A stretch of 64,000 nucleotides of DNA from Turicimonas muris (GTDB lineage Bacteria > Pseudomonadota > Gammaproteobacteria > Burkholderiales > Burkholderiaceae_F), in NCBI RefSeq assembly GCF_002221595.1, contig NZ_NHMP01000011.1, positions 1-64,000 on the forward strand, read 5' to 3'. The position numbers were made by a program, and so were the translations under genes. The first letter of the stretch is position 1. Each line of letters begins with the position of its first letter. This document shows, piece after piece, positions 26,125-35,298 of the stretch. The notes beneath the pieces were generated by a model. The model saw nothing but the letters and a program-made list of their open reading frames with translations, made no database searches and was not told the DNA's origin.

Positions 26125-26871
26125 ATGGAAATGCAAAATCGATACTCTCGACATGAACTTTTAAAAGAAGTTGGAGTCGAGGGAAATCAAAAAATCAGAT
26201 TGTCTAAAGTTTTGGTTATTGGTGCAGGCGGATTGGGCTCTCCAGCTGCCATGTATCTTGCCAGTGCAGGTGTCGGAAAGCTCACGATTGTGGATGAAGA
26301 CACCGTTGATTTAACAAATCTTCAGAGGCAAGTTATCCATAGAATGTCTACTCTCGGGCTGCCTAAAGTTCTTAGTGCCAAGGTTACCCTTCAAGAAATG
26401 AATCCGGATGTGCGCGTAGTGCCTTTAATGATTCGGCCGGGCAAAGAGTTGCTGTCAAATTTGGTTAGAGAACATGATGTCGTTCTGGACTGTACTGATA
26501 ACACGGACTCTCGTTATCTTTTGAACGAAGTATGCAAAGCAGAGAAGAAACCGCTTGTGACAGCAGGGGCAGTGGCCTTTGACGGGCAGATAACCGTTCT
26601 GGATTTCCGCCAGGAAAATTCTCCTTGTTATGCCTGTTTATTTCCCAATCACGAGGGAAAAGACGAAAAGGCTTCTACGAAAGGAGTATTTGCGCCTTTA
26701 GTGGGAATACTTGGATGCATGCAGGCTGCTGAGGCCCTTAAAATTGTCGGTGAATTTGGAAAAGTGTTGACTGGCAGACTCTTGATGTTGGATGCACGAA
26801 CCATGCAGTGGCAAGAGTTCAGATACAGTCAGTCTGATGAATGTCCATTATGCGGACATAAGGATGAATAA
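26125..26871 (+). CDS. moeB: Molybdopterin-synthase adenylyltransferase
   Basis: 248-residue E1-like enzyme. GAGGLGSPAAMYLASAGVGKLTIVDEDTVD is the adenylate-binding Rossmann segment, with NLQRQVIH following. Two CxxC pairs (CYAC near 172 and CPLC at the C-terminus) bind zinc. No rhodanese domain is fused. It adenylates the C-terminal Gly-Gly of MoaD, whose gene follows immediately (stop TAA abuts the moaD ATG). ThiF is the alternative, but moaD next door decides for MoeB. It supplies cofactor to the molybdoenzymes in this window. Confidence 0.92.
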   Translation: MEMQNRYSRHELLKEVGVEGNQKIRLSKVLVIGAGGLGSPAAMYLASAGVGKLTIVDEDTVDLTNLQRQVIHRMSTLGLPKVLSAKVTLQEMNPDVRVVPLMIRPGKELLSNLVREHDVVLDCTDNTDSRYLLNEVCKAEKKPLVTAGAVAFDGQITVLDFRQENSPCYACLFPNHEGKDEKASTKGVFAPLVGILGCMQAAEALKIVGEFGKVLTGRLLMLDARTMQWQEFRYSQSDECPLCGHKDE

Positions 26872-27129
26872 ATGAGCGTAAAGGTTTTGTATTTTGCTTC
26901 CCTTAGAGAACATATGCTCAGGGGACAAGACGAGATTGATCTTTCGGCGGATATCACAACGGTCGAAAGATTGAAGAATTATCTTTCTGAAAAAGATCCT
27001 CTTCTTAAAGAGGCTTTTGAAAAAATGCCTCGTTTGAGATGCTCGGTAAACCAGGAAATGGCAACCGATCGTCATCATGTTAAAGATGGTGATGAAGTTG
27101 CTTTCTTCCCTCCTGTAACCGGTGGTTAA
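26872..27129 (+). CDS. moaD: Molybdopterin synthase small (sulfur carrier) subunit
   Basis: 85-residue ubiquitin-like protein ending FFPPVTGG. The C-terminal Gly-Gly is activated by MoeB and carries the dithiolene sulfur. The start directly follows the moeB stop. No moaE follows. Confidence 0.93.
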   Translation: MSVKVLYFASLREHMLRGQDEIDLSADITTVERLKNYLSEKDPLLKEAFEKMPRLRCSVNQEMATDRHHVKDGDEVAFFPPVTGG

Positions 27130-27258
27130 TGGATTGAACTTATTTCAAGGTCTGCAATCTCCCGTATTCCAGGCCTTGAGAGCACGTGACCGACACAGTA
27201 AGTATTTTCTGCTGACAAATACTTTCTTCTTACTGCAGCGCCTGAAGAAGAGGAGCAG

Positions 27259-28308
27259 ATGTCTCAATCAAGCAATGTTCCAGCGAGTACCCAAGATTCC
27301 TTCTTGAGCAGGAGGCCTCCGAACCCTTCAAAGAAAGCCTTAGCGATGGCCGCTTTACGATTCTTTGTCGCTTTGTCAGCTGCTCTTTCGTTATCTTTTG
27401 TATTTCATGATGAGAAAGTCGGAGGCTTTGCCTGTTTGGCTTGTTTTATGGCGCTTTTGTCAGACGATAAGAATTCTTTATCGTCTCGTTTACTCGGACT
27501 TCTATTGACCTTCCTCTGCGTCATGTTTTCAGCATGGCTCGGATACGTGCTCAAAGACTTACCTCACGGCAAATGGCTGATCCTAGGACTCTGTGTTTTC
27601 GGCTCCGCTTTGCTTCCTTTTGTGGAGCAGTTTTGGTGGCTGTTAGGCAAGTATTCTCTAATCTTTTTATTGATCTCTCTTTTTGACTTTACTCCGACTG
27701 AAAGCGCTGTCATCGGATACTCCGCAGGCTTTGCTCTTTCCGGTGTGGTAATAATTGTTGACCATTATCTCTGGCGTGCTGATAATCTCGGACGCAGACC
27801 AATGGACCAACTCAAAGAGTTTATAGGAGGCACCAGAAATCCGCTTTTTTTTGCCGTCATTTCAGCGATTATTGTGGTGTTTTCTTTATGGTCGGCCCAA
27901 CTCTTTCATTTCATGCAGCCGGCATGGGTCGGTATGAGTGTTATTTATCTGCTTAACACTCGGGTATCTATGGGATTTAAGAGAAGCTATCAAAGAATTT
28001 TCGGGACTTTATTCGGCTATCTCTTAGTTGTGGCTATCTTTCCTTATGCCAATCATTACGCTTTCTTGGGAATTTTGATAGTTTTGTCAGGAATGCTAAT
28101 TCCTGTGTTTCTTCCTACGAATTATCTTTTTGCTAATACGGCAATTACGGCCTTTATTCTCTTTGCGCTGGATTGGCTTCTTCTCGCCTATGGAGGTGAC
28201 GGATACATGATTGCGTGGCGCCTTATCGATACAATTTACGGCGTGATTTGTTCTCTCTTAGGACTCTTACTGATAAAAGTATCGTTTGCATTACAAAAAC
28301 GATGCTGA
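27259..28308 (+). CDS. FUSC-family multi-spanning inner-membrane protein
   Basis: 349 residues with about ten hydrophobic segments in two blocks separated near residue 185 (LGRRPMDQLKEFIGGTRNP). The second block (MQPAWVGMSVIYLLNTRVSMGFKRSYQRIFGTLFGYLL) is the FUSC/aromatic-acid-exporter signature with the conserved RxxGTxxG-like turn. A GAAGAGGAG ribosome binding site precedes the ATG. Family members are poorly characterised and are often linked to aromatic or fusaric acid export. Confidence 0.75.
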   Translation: MSQSSNVPASTQDSFLSRRPPNPSKKALAMAALRFFVALSAALSLSFVFHDEKVGGFACLACFMALLSDDKNSLSSRLLGLLLTFLCVMFSAWLGYVLKDLPHGKWLILGLCVFGSALLPFVEQFWWLLGKYSLIFLLISLFDFTPTESAVIGYSAGFALSGVVIIVDHYLWRADNLGRRPMDQLKEFIGGTRNPLFFAVISAIIVVFSLWSAQLFHFMQPAWVGMSVIYLLNTRVSMGFKRSYQRIFGTLFGYLLVVAIFPYANHYAFLGILIVLSGMLIPVFLPTNYLFANTAITAFILFALDWLLLAYGGDGYMIAWRLIDTIYGVICSLLGLLLIKVSFALQKRC

Positions 28309-28526
28309 TTAACGATAACTAATTGACAGATAGGGTTTTTCCTATCAAACTAACACTGAAAGATGTTAGCACGAGTATTTGAGGGGTGACGTACAATAAC
28401 TATTTGCTAACATTAAAATATCCTATAAATTTAATGCTATCGGGGAGGAATGTGGTTTAACACTCTTTTATTCCGAGAAAAACTTCATCTTTTTGCCCGC
28501 TAAATTACAACGAGGATGTCAATTTT

Positions 28527-30896
28527 ATGGCCGCCAACAAAACAGAGACCACAGCAACCGAAACAACTCAACTTCCAGAGCAAACTAAACCTGAGACACC
28601 GGTCCAGGAAACACCAAAGGCTGAGCAGCCTGCAGCAAAACCTGCAAGAAAACCGCGTGTAAGAACTACAGCAGTCAAGAAACCTGCAGCTTCCAAGGCA
28701 GCTGCCGCAAAAACTCCTGTTGCTAGAACTCCAAGACGGGCTAGTACTTCTGCAAAGAAACCGGTTGCTGAAGCAATTCAGGAGTTGCCGGCTCCTAAGC
28801 ACATTTCACTAGAAGATCCTGCTCTCTATACCAACCGTGAACTTAGTTGGATTGAATTTGACAGAAAAGTTCTGGAAACTGCCATGGATCCGGCTATTCC
28901 TCTGTTGAATAGAGTGCTGTTCCTTTCCATTTTCTTCAATAACCTGGACGAGTTCTACATGGTCCGTGTTATGAATTTGCAGAAGCAGGCCAGAAGCGGA
29001 GCCGAACCGACCGGTCCGGATAAGCTTTCTCCGGCAAAACAGCTTTCTGAAATTAGAAGAAAAGTTTTAGAAATTGTCGATCAAGCCGAAGATTTGTGGC
29101 TTGACCAGTTAAAACCTGCTCTTGCTAAAAAAGATATTGTTATTGCGAAGTATGCAGATCTGACAAAAGAACAGCAAGAAAATCTGAACCGTTACTACGA
29201 TGAAGATATTTTTCCGGTTTTGACTCCGCAAGGTGTAGACGCAGGCCGTCCTTTTCCGATGATTTCCAATACCAGTTTGAACTTTGTAATTGAACTGGAA
29301 GAAATCGGCAAGGAAGGAAAAGTCCGTTACGCACGTGTTAAGTGTCCGAACAATGTTCCTCGTTTCCTCTTTGTCTCTAACAAAGATTCTACAGTTACAC
29401 CAAACTTGGGAGTCACAGTCAGCGAAGGCGTTCTGATTCTTTCTGAAGATCTCATCGCTAACAGACTCGAGACTCTGTTTCCGGGCTATCGTGTAATTAC
29501 TTCCGGCTTATTCAGAATTACTCGTAATACGGACGGAGAAATCGAAGAAGACGAAGCAGACGATTTGTTAGCTGCTGTTAGAGATTATGTGGAACAAAGA
29601 AGATTCGGTTCCGTTGTCCGCTTGGAAATCGAACGAGGCATGCCTCAGCGTCTCCAAGACTTCCTTGTTGACCACTTGGATTTGATTCAAGTTCAAATTT
29701 ACCGCTACAGCATTCCGCTCGGCTTCTCAGACTTCGGAAGACTGATGCGTATCGATCGTCCGGGTTTGAAGTATCCTGAAACGCATCCGAGAACACCGAA
29801 GGAATTCGAGCCTGATAGAAACTGCTTCACGGAAATTCGCAAAAAAGATTTGATGGTCTACCATCCATATGATTCTTTTAATTGCGTTTTAGAATTCCTT
29901 CGTCAAGCAGCTTTGGATCCGAACGTTGTAGCTATTAAACAAACCCTTTATCGCTGCGGCAGTGATTCTCCGGTTGCTAAATGGCTGCTCGAAGCCCGCA
30001 GAAGAGGCAAACAGGTTACTGCTGTGGTCGAATTGAAAGCACGCTTTGACGAAGAGCAGAACATGAACTGGGCTGAAGAAATGGAACGCAACGGTGTTAA
30101 CGTTGTATACGGTTTTGCCGGCCTGAAGATTCACGCAAAATTATGCTTTGTCATCAGACGTGAGCACGGATCCTTGGTTAGATACGCTCACATCGGATCA
30201 GGGAACTATAACGCAGCTTCCGCCAAGATTTACACCGACCTTGGGCTGTTTACTGCAAACAGAGCAATCTGCGACGATATTCAAGATTTGTTCAACGTAA
30301 TGACCGGTTATGGTCGAGTTAAGCATTACCGTGAACTCTTGGTTTCTCCTAACACCCTGAGAGGCAAACTCGTCGAGCACATCCGCCGCGAAGTTGCTAT
30401 TCATAAGAAGGAAGGTAACGGCCACATCATTATCAAATGCAACCAGCTAGTTGACGCTGAGATGATGAAAGAAATCTACGAGGCCTGCAGAGCCGGAGTT
30501 AAGGTTGAGTGTATCGTCCGCGGTATTTGCGGTTTGCGTCCAGGAGTCTCCGGAGTATCCGAAACTCTCAGTGTTCGTTCCATCGTCGGACGTTTATTGG
30601 AGCATGCACGCGTGTATTACTTCCATAATGGCGGCAAGCCTGAAGTTTACTTCGGCAGTGCTGACATGATGACACGTAACTTATCAGGGCGTATCGAAGT
30701 TCTGACTCCGATTCTGGATCCTGTTCTTCGCACTAATGTGATGAAGCAGATTATTGAACCGCAGCTTAAAGACAATATCCATGCTTGGGTCTTGCTTTCC
30801 GACGGTTCTTATAAGAAGCTTTCTCCAGCCAAGGGAGAAAAGATTTACGATTCTCAGGAAGAAATCGCTAAACATCTGAATTTGCAGAAAGCCTAA
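28527..30896 (+). CDS. ppk: Polyphosphate kinase 1
   Basis: 789 residues; the core starts near residue 95 (LYTNRELSWIEFDRKVLETA). The autophosphorylated His is H536 in GLKIHAKLCFV, and GSGNYNAASAKIYTDLGLFT follows, with the second HKD-like His region later (RGICGLRPGVSG). It makes polyphosphate from ATP reversibly. The first ~90 residues are a low-complexity Ala/Pro/Lys/Thr extension absent from typical PPK1. The 218 bp upstream contain a GATAGG/CCTATC hairpin (28329-28346) but no clear promoter. Confidence 0.96.
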   Translation: MAANKTETTATETTQLPEQTKPETPVQETPKAEQPAAKPARKPRVRTTAVKKPAASKAAAAKTPVARTPRRASTSAKKPVAEAIQELPAPKHISLEDPALYTNRELSWIEFDRKVLETAMDPAIPLLNRVLFLSIFFNNLDEFYMVRVMNLQKQARSGAEPTGPDKLSPAKQLSEIRRKVLEIVDQAEDLWLDQLKPALAKKDIVIAKYADLTKEQQENLNRYYDEDIFPVLTPQGVDAGRPFPMISNTSLNFVIELEEIGKEGKVRYARVKCPNNVPRFLFVSNKDSTVTPNLGVTVSEGVLILSEDLIANRLETLFPGYRVITSGLFRITRNTDGEIEEDEADDLLAAVRDYVEQRRFGSVVRLEIERGMPQRLQDFLVDHLDLIQVQIYRYSIPLGFSDFGRLMRIDRPGLKYPETHPRTPKEFEPDRNCFTEIRKKDLMVYHPYDSFNCVLEFLRQAALDPNVVAIKQTLYRCGSDSPVAKWLLEARRRGKQVTAVVELKARFDEEQNMNWAEEMERNGVNVVYGFAGLKIHAKLCFVIRREHGSLVRYAHIGSGNYNAASAKIYTDLGLFTANRAICDDIQDLFNVMTGYGRVKHYRELLVSPNTLRGKLVEHIRREVAIHKKEGNGHIIIKCNQLVDAEMMKEIYEACRAGVKVECIVRGICGLRPGVSGVSETLSVRSIVGRLLEHARVYYFHNGGKPEVYFGSADMMTRNLSGRIEVLTPILDPVLRTNVMKQIIEPQLKDNIHAWVLLSDGSYKKLSPAKGEKIYDSQEEIAKHLNLQKA

Positions 30897-30909
30897 CCCA
30901 ACAAATGAC

Positions 30910-30932
30910 AAGAGCCGCGATTCGCGGCTCTT
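30910..30932. terminator. Convergent terminator hairpin between ppk and the NlpC/P60 gene
   Basis: Perfect 10-bp stem (30910-30919 with 30923-30932), GC-rich with a 3-nt loop, 14 bases after ppk. Neither side has a strong T-run, so its strength is uncertain. Confidence 0.6.
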
Positions 30933-30961
30933 CCTCCTACTACCCTTTGTTAGTCTTAAAT

Positions 30962-32248
30962 TTAATAATTTCTGCTCGGCTGGCGCTGAAAAGAAAGATC
31001 AATCGGTATGCAATAGCGCAAAGTTCTCGGAACTTTTGCAAAAAAAGGATTGTCTTTAAAAGTTGTCGAGCATGTTCCGTCCGTTAACTTTTCAGGCAGC
31101 TCCATCGAGAACATAAATCGATCTTTTTCGTATTGTTCAAAGTTGGGAGAGTCCTTTTCAAAACTTGTCTCATGTACATCTCCCAGAGCATGAAGAAATT
31201 CATTAGAGTTTTTGGCAATGGCAACGTGCTGGATTTCTGCTAAGCCATTTTCCTCTTTACCAAAGAATAGGAGCTCGTATTTCTTAAAGGCTTGGTTTCT
31301 TTTAACTTTTCCTTTGAGATTGGTGAGCTGATCGCTGTCTCGAGGAAGTATTAATCCGTTCAAGCGGAAAATAGTATTAATGAAACCTGAGCAGTCCAAG
31401 CCCGAAGCCGTATTTCCGCCCCACATATATGGAGTGCCCAAAAGACTTTCCGCAGTCTTTAAAACATTGTCCATAAATTTGGTCGGATCTTCATTAATTT
31501 CTTTCGCTTTTTCAGCAGCCCATTGATGAAAGTCCTGAATTCCTTCTTTGTTCACAGTTCCCATCATCCCGGAAGGGAGGGCAACGGTAACGGTGTTTTT
31601 ACTTTCTGATATTTTCTTCAGAATAGAGCCTGCCGGGAGGAACATCTTCTTAGCGTTATTGACCCCGTTGAGCTCAAGATGCAGATTAGTAACAATGACT
31701 AGTTCTGAACTATTCCATTTGCTCAGTCCGCTGGTACTCAAAGATTTAAATTGTTTTTTGTGAAGCCAGCCCATATAGCCGTCAGGGGTCTGAACTTGTA
31801 CCCAAGCACCGCGGGACTGGATTTTTCTAATAGGTGTACCTAAAACGGCTTGAGTTACCAAAGCCGAAGCAAATTTGGGCTGAGCGTGCATCGAAGCAAC
31901 AGGTACGTTGATTAAGCCCCAGCTCTTTTCAATAATTTCATCTTCTACGGGAAGAATGACAACCTGATCGGTGAAATTAATATTTTTTTGAAGGAGTTCG
32001 TCGAGGATGCTCCTCAAAACTCCTTCGGCTGATGTTTTTCCGTTTAATACTAGTTTTCCGTTAACACAGGCAGGAATTATTTCAACAACTTCGGTCCGGC
32101 GATCAAAGTTTGTTTTGAGAACTAATTCACGAGCAACTGCCAGTTGGTTTTCGCAAGAAGACGTAGCTGAAAAGGCGGGAGAGGCGCAAAGAGAACTTCC
32201 AATCAATACGCCAAAAATAATGGTGCCTAACCTACTCTTAAAATTCAT
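30962..32248 (-). CDS. Secreted NlpC/P60-type peptidoglycan hydrolase with SH3 domains
   Basis: 428 residues with a signal peptide (FGVLIGSSLCASPAFSA). Two bacterial SH3-like segments follow (WGLINVPVASMHAQPKFAS near 112; WVQVQTPDGYMGWLHKKQF near 150). The NlpC/P60 domain spans about 265-380, with catalytic Cys in ASGLDCSGFINTIFRLNG and His in IQHVAIAKNSNEFLHALG. It should cleave stem-peptide bonds in the periplasm. The architecture resembles YkfC-like D-Glu-diamino-acid endopeptidases. Confidence 0.85.
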   Translation of the reverse strand: MNFKSRLGTIIFGVLIGSSLCASPAFSATSSCENQLAVARELVLKTNFDRRTEVVEIIPACVNGKLVLNGKTSAEGVLRSILDELLQKNINFTDQVVILPVEDEIIEKSWGLINVPVASMHAQPKFASALVTQAVLGTPIRKIQSRGAWVQVQTPDGYMGWLHKKQFKSLSTSGLSKWNSSELVIVTNLHLELNGVNNAKKMFLPAGSILKKISESKNTVTVALPSGMMGTVNKEGIQDFHQWAAEKAKEINEDPTKFMDNVLKTAESLLGTPYMWGGNTASGLDCSGFINTIFRLNGLILPRDSDQLTNLKGKVKRNQAFKKYELLFFGKEENGLAEIQHVAIAKNSNEFLHALGDVHETSFEKDSPNFEQYEKDRFMFSMELPEKLTDGTCSTTFKDNPFFAKVPRTLRYCIPIDLSFQRQPSRNY

Positions 32249-32335
32249 TTGTGGTACCGAAAAGCCTTATACCAAGTGTCGAAAAGTCTAAAGATAATTT
32301 GTAACAGGATATTTTACAGAATTCTATGGAAGTTT

Positions 32336-32375
32336 CTGTTATCGCTTGAATGAAAACAAAATAAGCGCGTAACAG
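32336..32375. other. Imperfect stem-loop upstream of the NlpC/P60 gene
   Basis: CTGTTA-t-CGCTT pairs with AAGCG-cg-TAACAG, an 11-bp interrupted stem. It sits in the otherwise featureless 312-bp AT-rich stretch 32249-32560 that precedes the NlpC/P60 gene. Function unknown; it may lie in the 5' untranslated region or act as an operator. Confidence 0.3.
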
Positions 32376-32500
32376 TACCAGATTTTGGTTACAGTTGAAA
32401 GTAATTTTTACGAAATTGAAAAAATAATTTGTAAATGTCAAGAGCGTCAATGGCTAAATCAGGGAGCTAAGTCGCGTACGAAATATCGGGAAAAGATAAT

Positions 32501-32548
32501 TTGAAAAAGAAATGGAAAAGGGACTCGAGTTTTCCGAATCCCTTTTCC
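32501..32548 (-). terminator. Terminator of tRNA-Leu
   Basis: Perfect 10-bp stem (32514-32523 with 32539-32548) followed on the minus strand by ATTTCTTTTTC. It begins 13 bases beyond the tRNA 3' end. Confidence 0.8.
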
Positions 32549-32560
32549 AGATGAAATCCT

Positions 32561-32647
32561 TGGTGCCCACGACTGGACTCGAACCAGCACGCCCGTGAAG
32601 GCGCCAGCACCTGAAGCTGGTGCGTCTACCAATTTCGCCACATGGGC
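32561..32647 (-). tRNA. tRNA-Leu (anticodon CAG)
   Basis: On the minus strand an 87-base class II tRNA. The acceptor GCCCATG (32641-32647) pairs with CGTGGGC, a long variable arm is present, and the T-loop is GTTCGAGTCC. CCA is encoded at 32561-32563. The anticodon loop TTCAGGT, between CCAGC and GCTGG stems, gives CAG, which decodes CUG. Confidence 0.95.
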
Positions 32648-32719
32648 ACGAACCCAAGATTTTACACAAACAAATCCGGTTGTCAAATATAAGCCCGTAA
32701 GAAACTTGTGGAGATTCGA

Positions 32720-32744
32720 GTTCGAGTCCGTCGTGCGGCACCGA
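32720..32744 (+). repeat. tRNA 3'-end-like fragment
   Basis: About 25 bases on the plus strand (T-loop core GTTCGAGTCC, then GTCGTGCGGCACC) closely resemble the T-arm and acceptor 3' end of the neighbouring tRNA-Leu but in opposite orientation. No 5' half is present and the T-stem does not pair, so it is not a functional tRNA. It may be a remnant of a duplication or of an element that used the tRNA as an attachment site. Confidence 0.4.
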
Positions 32745-32851
32745 ACTCTTTGAACTGGAATTTACGGCTCGGAGCGAGACTTTCTCCAGTCTGAGCGGTT
32801 TTTAGATGTCTCCTCGATTTATAGAAGTTACAATTTTCAAATCATATAAAT

Positions 32852-35281
32852 TTGCTTGAAGAGGAACCCAAAATTACTTCGAGAAAAAAATCTAAAGAAA
32901 CAAGATGGGAAGAAGACTTCGAACCGATTTCAACTATTGGTGAGGCCAAAGAGAGTTTTTTGAATTACCTTTGCTCCTGCCAAGGTGAAATAGGAATGTC
33001 GATCCTCATAACTCGTCTGATTAAAAAATTCGGCGTGAGCGCATCATTTGTTAAAGACGTCCTTGAGCAGCTCGTTAAAGACGGACAGATTAAACGTGAT
33101 CACGTTAATAAGATTAGCTACATCGGAGACAAAAAAATCTATACCGGCGTGGTTCAGGCTCATAAGAACGGTTTTGGTTTTTTAATTTGCGACGAGGATG
33201 TGCCTGATCTCTTCATCCCTGATGAAGAAATGGAAAAACTGCTTCCTGACGACAGAGTTGAGGCTACATGCATTGGTTTCGACTATAAAGATAAGATGAT
33301 CGCTTCCGTGCATAAGGTAGTCTCAAGAAAACTCAAGACTATCGTCGGAGTGTACGAAACCGTAAAAGGCAGGAAGATTGTTAAGCCCGAAGATCCGCGA
33401 ATTCAGCAGGATTTTATTATTGACGGAGACACTCAGAATGCTAGTCCGGGTGATGTCGTCGAAATTGAACTGAAAGATGCCGGTTTCTTGTCCTTGCGCC
33501 CTCATGCGACAATGAAGGAAGTGATTGGGAAGCCGGAAGACAAGGGCATGGAGATCGAGATTGCCGTTAGAAAGTTTGGCGTTCCGCATAAATTTTCTGA
33601 AGCAACTCTTGAGGCCGTCAAAAAGTTTTCCGATCACGTCACTAAAACTGATTTAAGAAATCGTGTCGATTTAAGAGACATTCCGTTTGTGACAATTGAC
33701 GGTCCTGATGCAAAAGACTTCGATGATGCGGTTTATTGCGAACCCATAGGAAAAGACGGAAGCTACCGCTTGCTCGTTGCTATTGCTGACGTCTCACACT
33801 ATGTAAAACCAGGCTCTGCAATTGATAAAGACGCACAGGAAAGAACGACCAGTGTGTACTTTCCAACGAAAGTTATTCCTATGCTTCCTGAGGAGCTCTC
33901 TAATGGGTTGTGTTCTTTAAATCCGAATGTAGATCGGTGTACTTTGGTGTGCGATGCCGTTCTCGGCCGTAAGGGAGAAGTGATCGCCTATCAGTTCTAC
34001 CCGGCAGTCATTTGTTCGGCTGCCCGATTAATTTATGACAATGTTTGGCTCGCTTTGCAAGATCCGAATGGTCCGGCAGCCCTTGCAATGAAGGATGTTT
34101 ACCCTCATGTAAAAGATCTTTATGACCTCTTCAAAATTTTGTTGACTTCCCGGGAGTACCGAGGAGCGATGGACTTTGAAACCGTCGAGACTTACATCGT
34201 TGCCGATGCTCAGGGAAAGATTGAAAAAATTCTCCCAAGGGAGAGAAACGATGCACATCGCTTGATTGAAGAGATGATGCTGGTGGCAAATACATGCGCT
34301 GCAGATCTTTTGCAGTTAAATAAAGCTCCGTGTCTTTACAGAGTTCATGAACCGCCCAGCGAAGACAGGTTGGGGAAGGTCAGAGCCAGCCTTGCGCCTT
34401 TCGGATTAGTTTTGGAAGGAGGAGATAAGCCGACACCTGCAGATTACTGCAAAGTTCTGGATAAGATTAAAGACAGACCGGATAAGGTTCCTCTTCAGAT
34501 GCTGCTTCTGAGATCCATGCAGCAGGCGGTTTATAGTCCTCATAATCTTGGACACTTCGGATTGGCCTATCAGGCATACACTCACTTTACTTCTCCGATC
34601 AGACGTTATCCGGATTTGTTGGTGCATAGAGCTATCAGAGGAATTTTGGCTGGTAAACATTACGTTCCGAAACTGTTGGTTGAGCCCGATCTGTCTGAAA
34701 CAACCCTCCAGCTTAGAAAAGCGGAGGCAGAACCTGAAGAAGGTGCAAAGAAGATCCCTCACATTGAAACATGGGAAAAACTTGGTTTGCTGTGCTCTGA
34801 GTATGAAAGAAGGGCAGATGAAGCCAGCTACGATGTCATGGCCTGGTTAAAGTGCTATTACATGAGAGACTTTATCGGACAGACATTCAGCGGTGTGGTG
34901 ACCGGAGTAGCTCCATTTGCGATCTTTGTTACTTTGAACGACTACTACGTAGAAGGTTCGATCCACGTCGCCGAACTCGGAGCTGATTACTTTGTCTACG
35001 ACGAAAAACTGAATCAGCTGAAAGGCTCCTACTCAGGCAAGATCTATAAATTAGGCACACCGGTTAGAGTTAAACTAATGCGATGTGACTTAGAGAACCG
35101 CAGAATAGAATTTATTCTGGTTGAGGATGCTCCTGCCAAGAAGGTAGCTAAAGCATCTTCTGCTAACTCTAGATCCAGAGCATCTAAAGAAAAAACAAAA
35201 GCCGAGCCTGCAAAAGAAGAAAAGGCGCCGAAAAGGACTTCGGCGCGCTCCAAAAGAGCTTCGGCTGCGAAAACCAAATAA
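32852..35281 (+). CDS. rnr: Ribonuclease R
   Basis: 809 residues from a TTG start (no ATG in frame upstream; Shine-Dalgarno weak). A helix-turn-helix (about 30-95) precedes cold-shock domains (about 105-230). The RNB catalytic core begins with VTIDGPDAKDFDDAVYCE carrying the Mg-binding aspartates, then TSPIRRYPDLLVHRAIRG, and an S1 domain lies near 670-755 (GQTFSGVVTGVAPFAIFV). The last ~50 residues are a Lys/Ala/Ser-rich basic tail. It degrades structured RNA 3' to 5'. rlmB follows 17 bases later, the common proteobacterial pair. Confidence 0.96.
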   Translation: MLEEEPKITSRKKSKETRWEEDFEPISTIGEAKESFLNYLCSCQGEIGMSILITRLIKKFGVSASFVKDVLEQLVKDGQIKRDHVNKISYIGDKKIYTGVVQAHKNGFGFLICDEDVPDLFIPDEEMEKLLPDDRVEATCIGFDYKDKMIASVHKVVSRKLKTIVGVYETVKGRKIVKPEDPRIQQDFIIDGDTQNASPGDVVEIELKDAGFLSLRPHATMKEVIGKPEDKGMEIEIAVRKFGVPHKFSEATLEAVKKFSDHVTKTDLRNRVDLRDIPFVTIDGPDAKDFDDAVYCEPIGKDGSYRLLVAIADVSHYVKPGSAIDKDAQERTTSVYFPTKVIPMLPEELSNGLCSLNPNVDRCTLVCDAVLGRKGEVIAYQFYPAVICSAARLIYDNVWLALQDPNGPAALAMKDVYPHVKDLYDLFKILLTSREYRGAMDFETVETYIVADAQGKIEKILPRERNDAHRLIEEMMLVANTCAADLLQLNKAPCLYRVHEPPSEDRLGKVRASLAPFGLVLEGGDKPTPADYCKVLDKIKDRPDKVPLQMLLLRSMQQAVYSPHNLGHFGLAYQAYTHFTSPIRRYPDLLVHRAIRGILAGKHYVPKLLVEPDLSETTLQLRKAEAEPEEGAKKIPHIETWEKLGLLCSEYERRADEASYDVMAWLKCYYMRDFIGQTFSGVVTGVAPFAIFVTLNDYYVEGSIHVAELGADYFVYDEKLNQLKGSYSGKIYKLGTPVRVKLMRCDLENRRIEFILVEDAPAKKVAKASSANSRSRASKEKTKAEPAKEEKAPKRTSARSKRASAAKTK

Positions 35282-35298
35282 GAAGGCAGAGTTGAATA

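Noticed and set aside
32767-32803. Terminator-like hairpin (GCTC...GAGC then GGTTTTT) ahead of rnr
   Set aside because: The stem needs a large internal loop and there is no upstream plus-strand gene to terminate; perhaps only part of the rnr leader.
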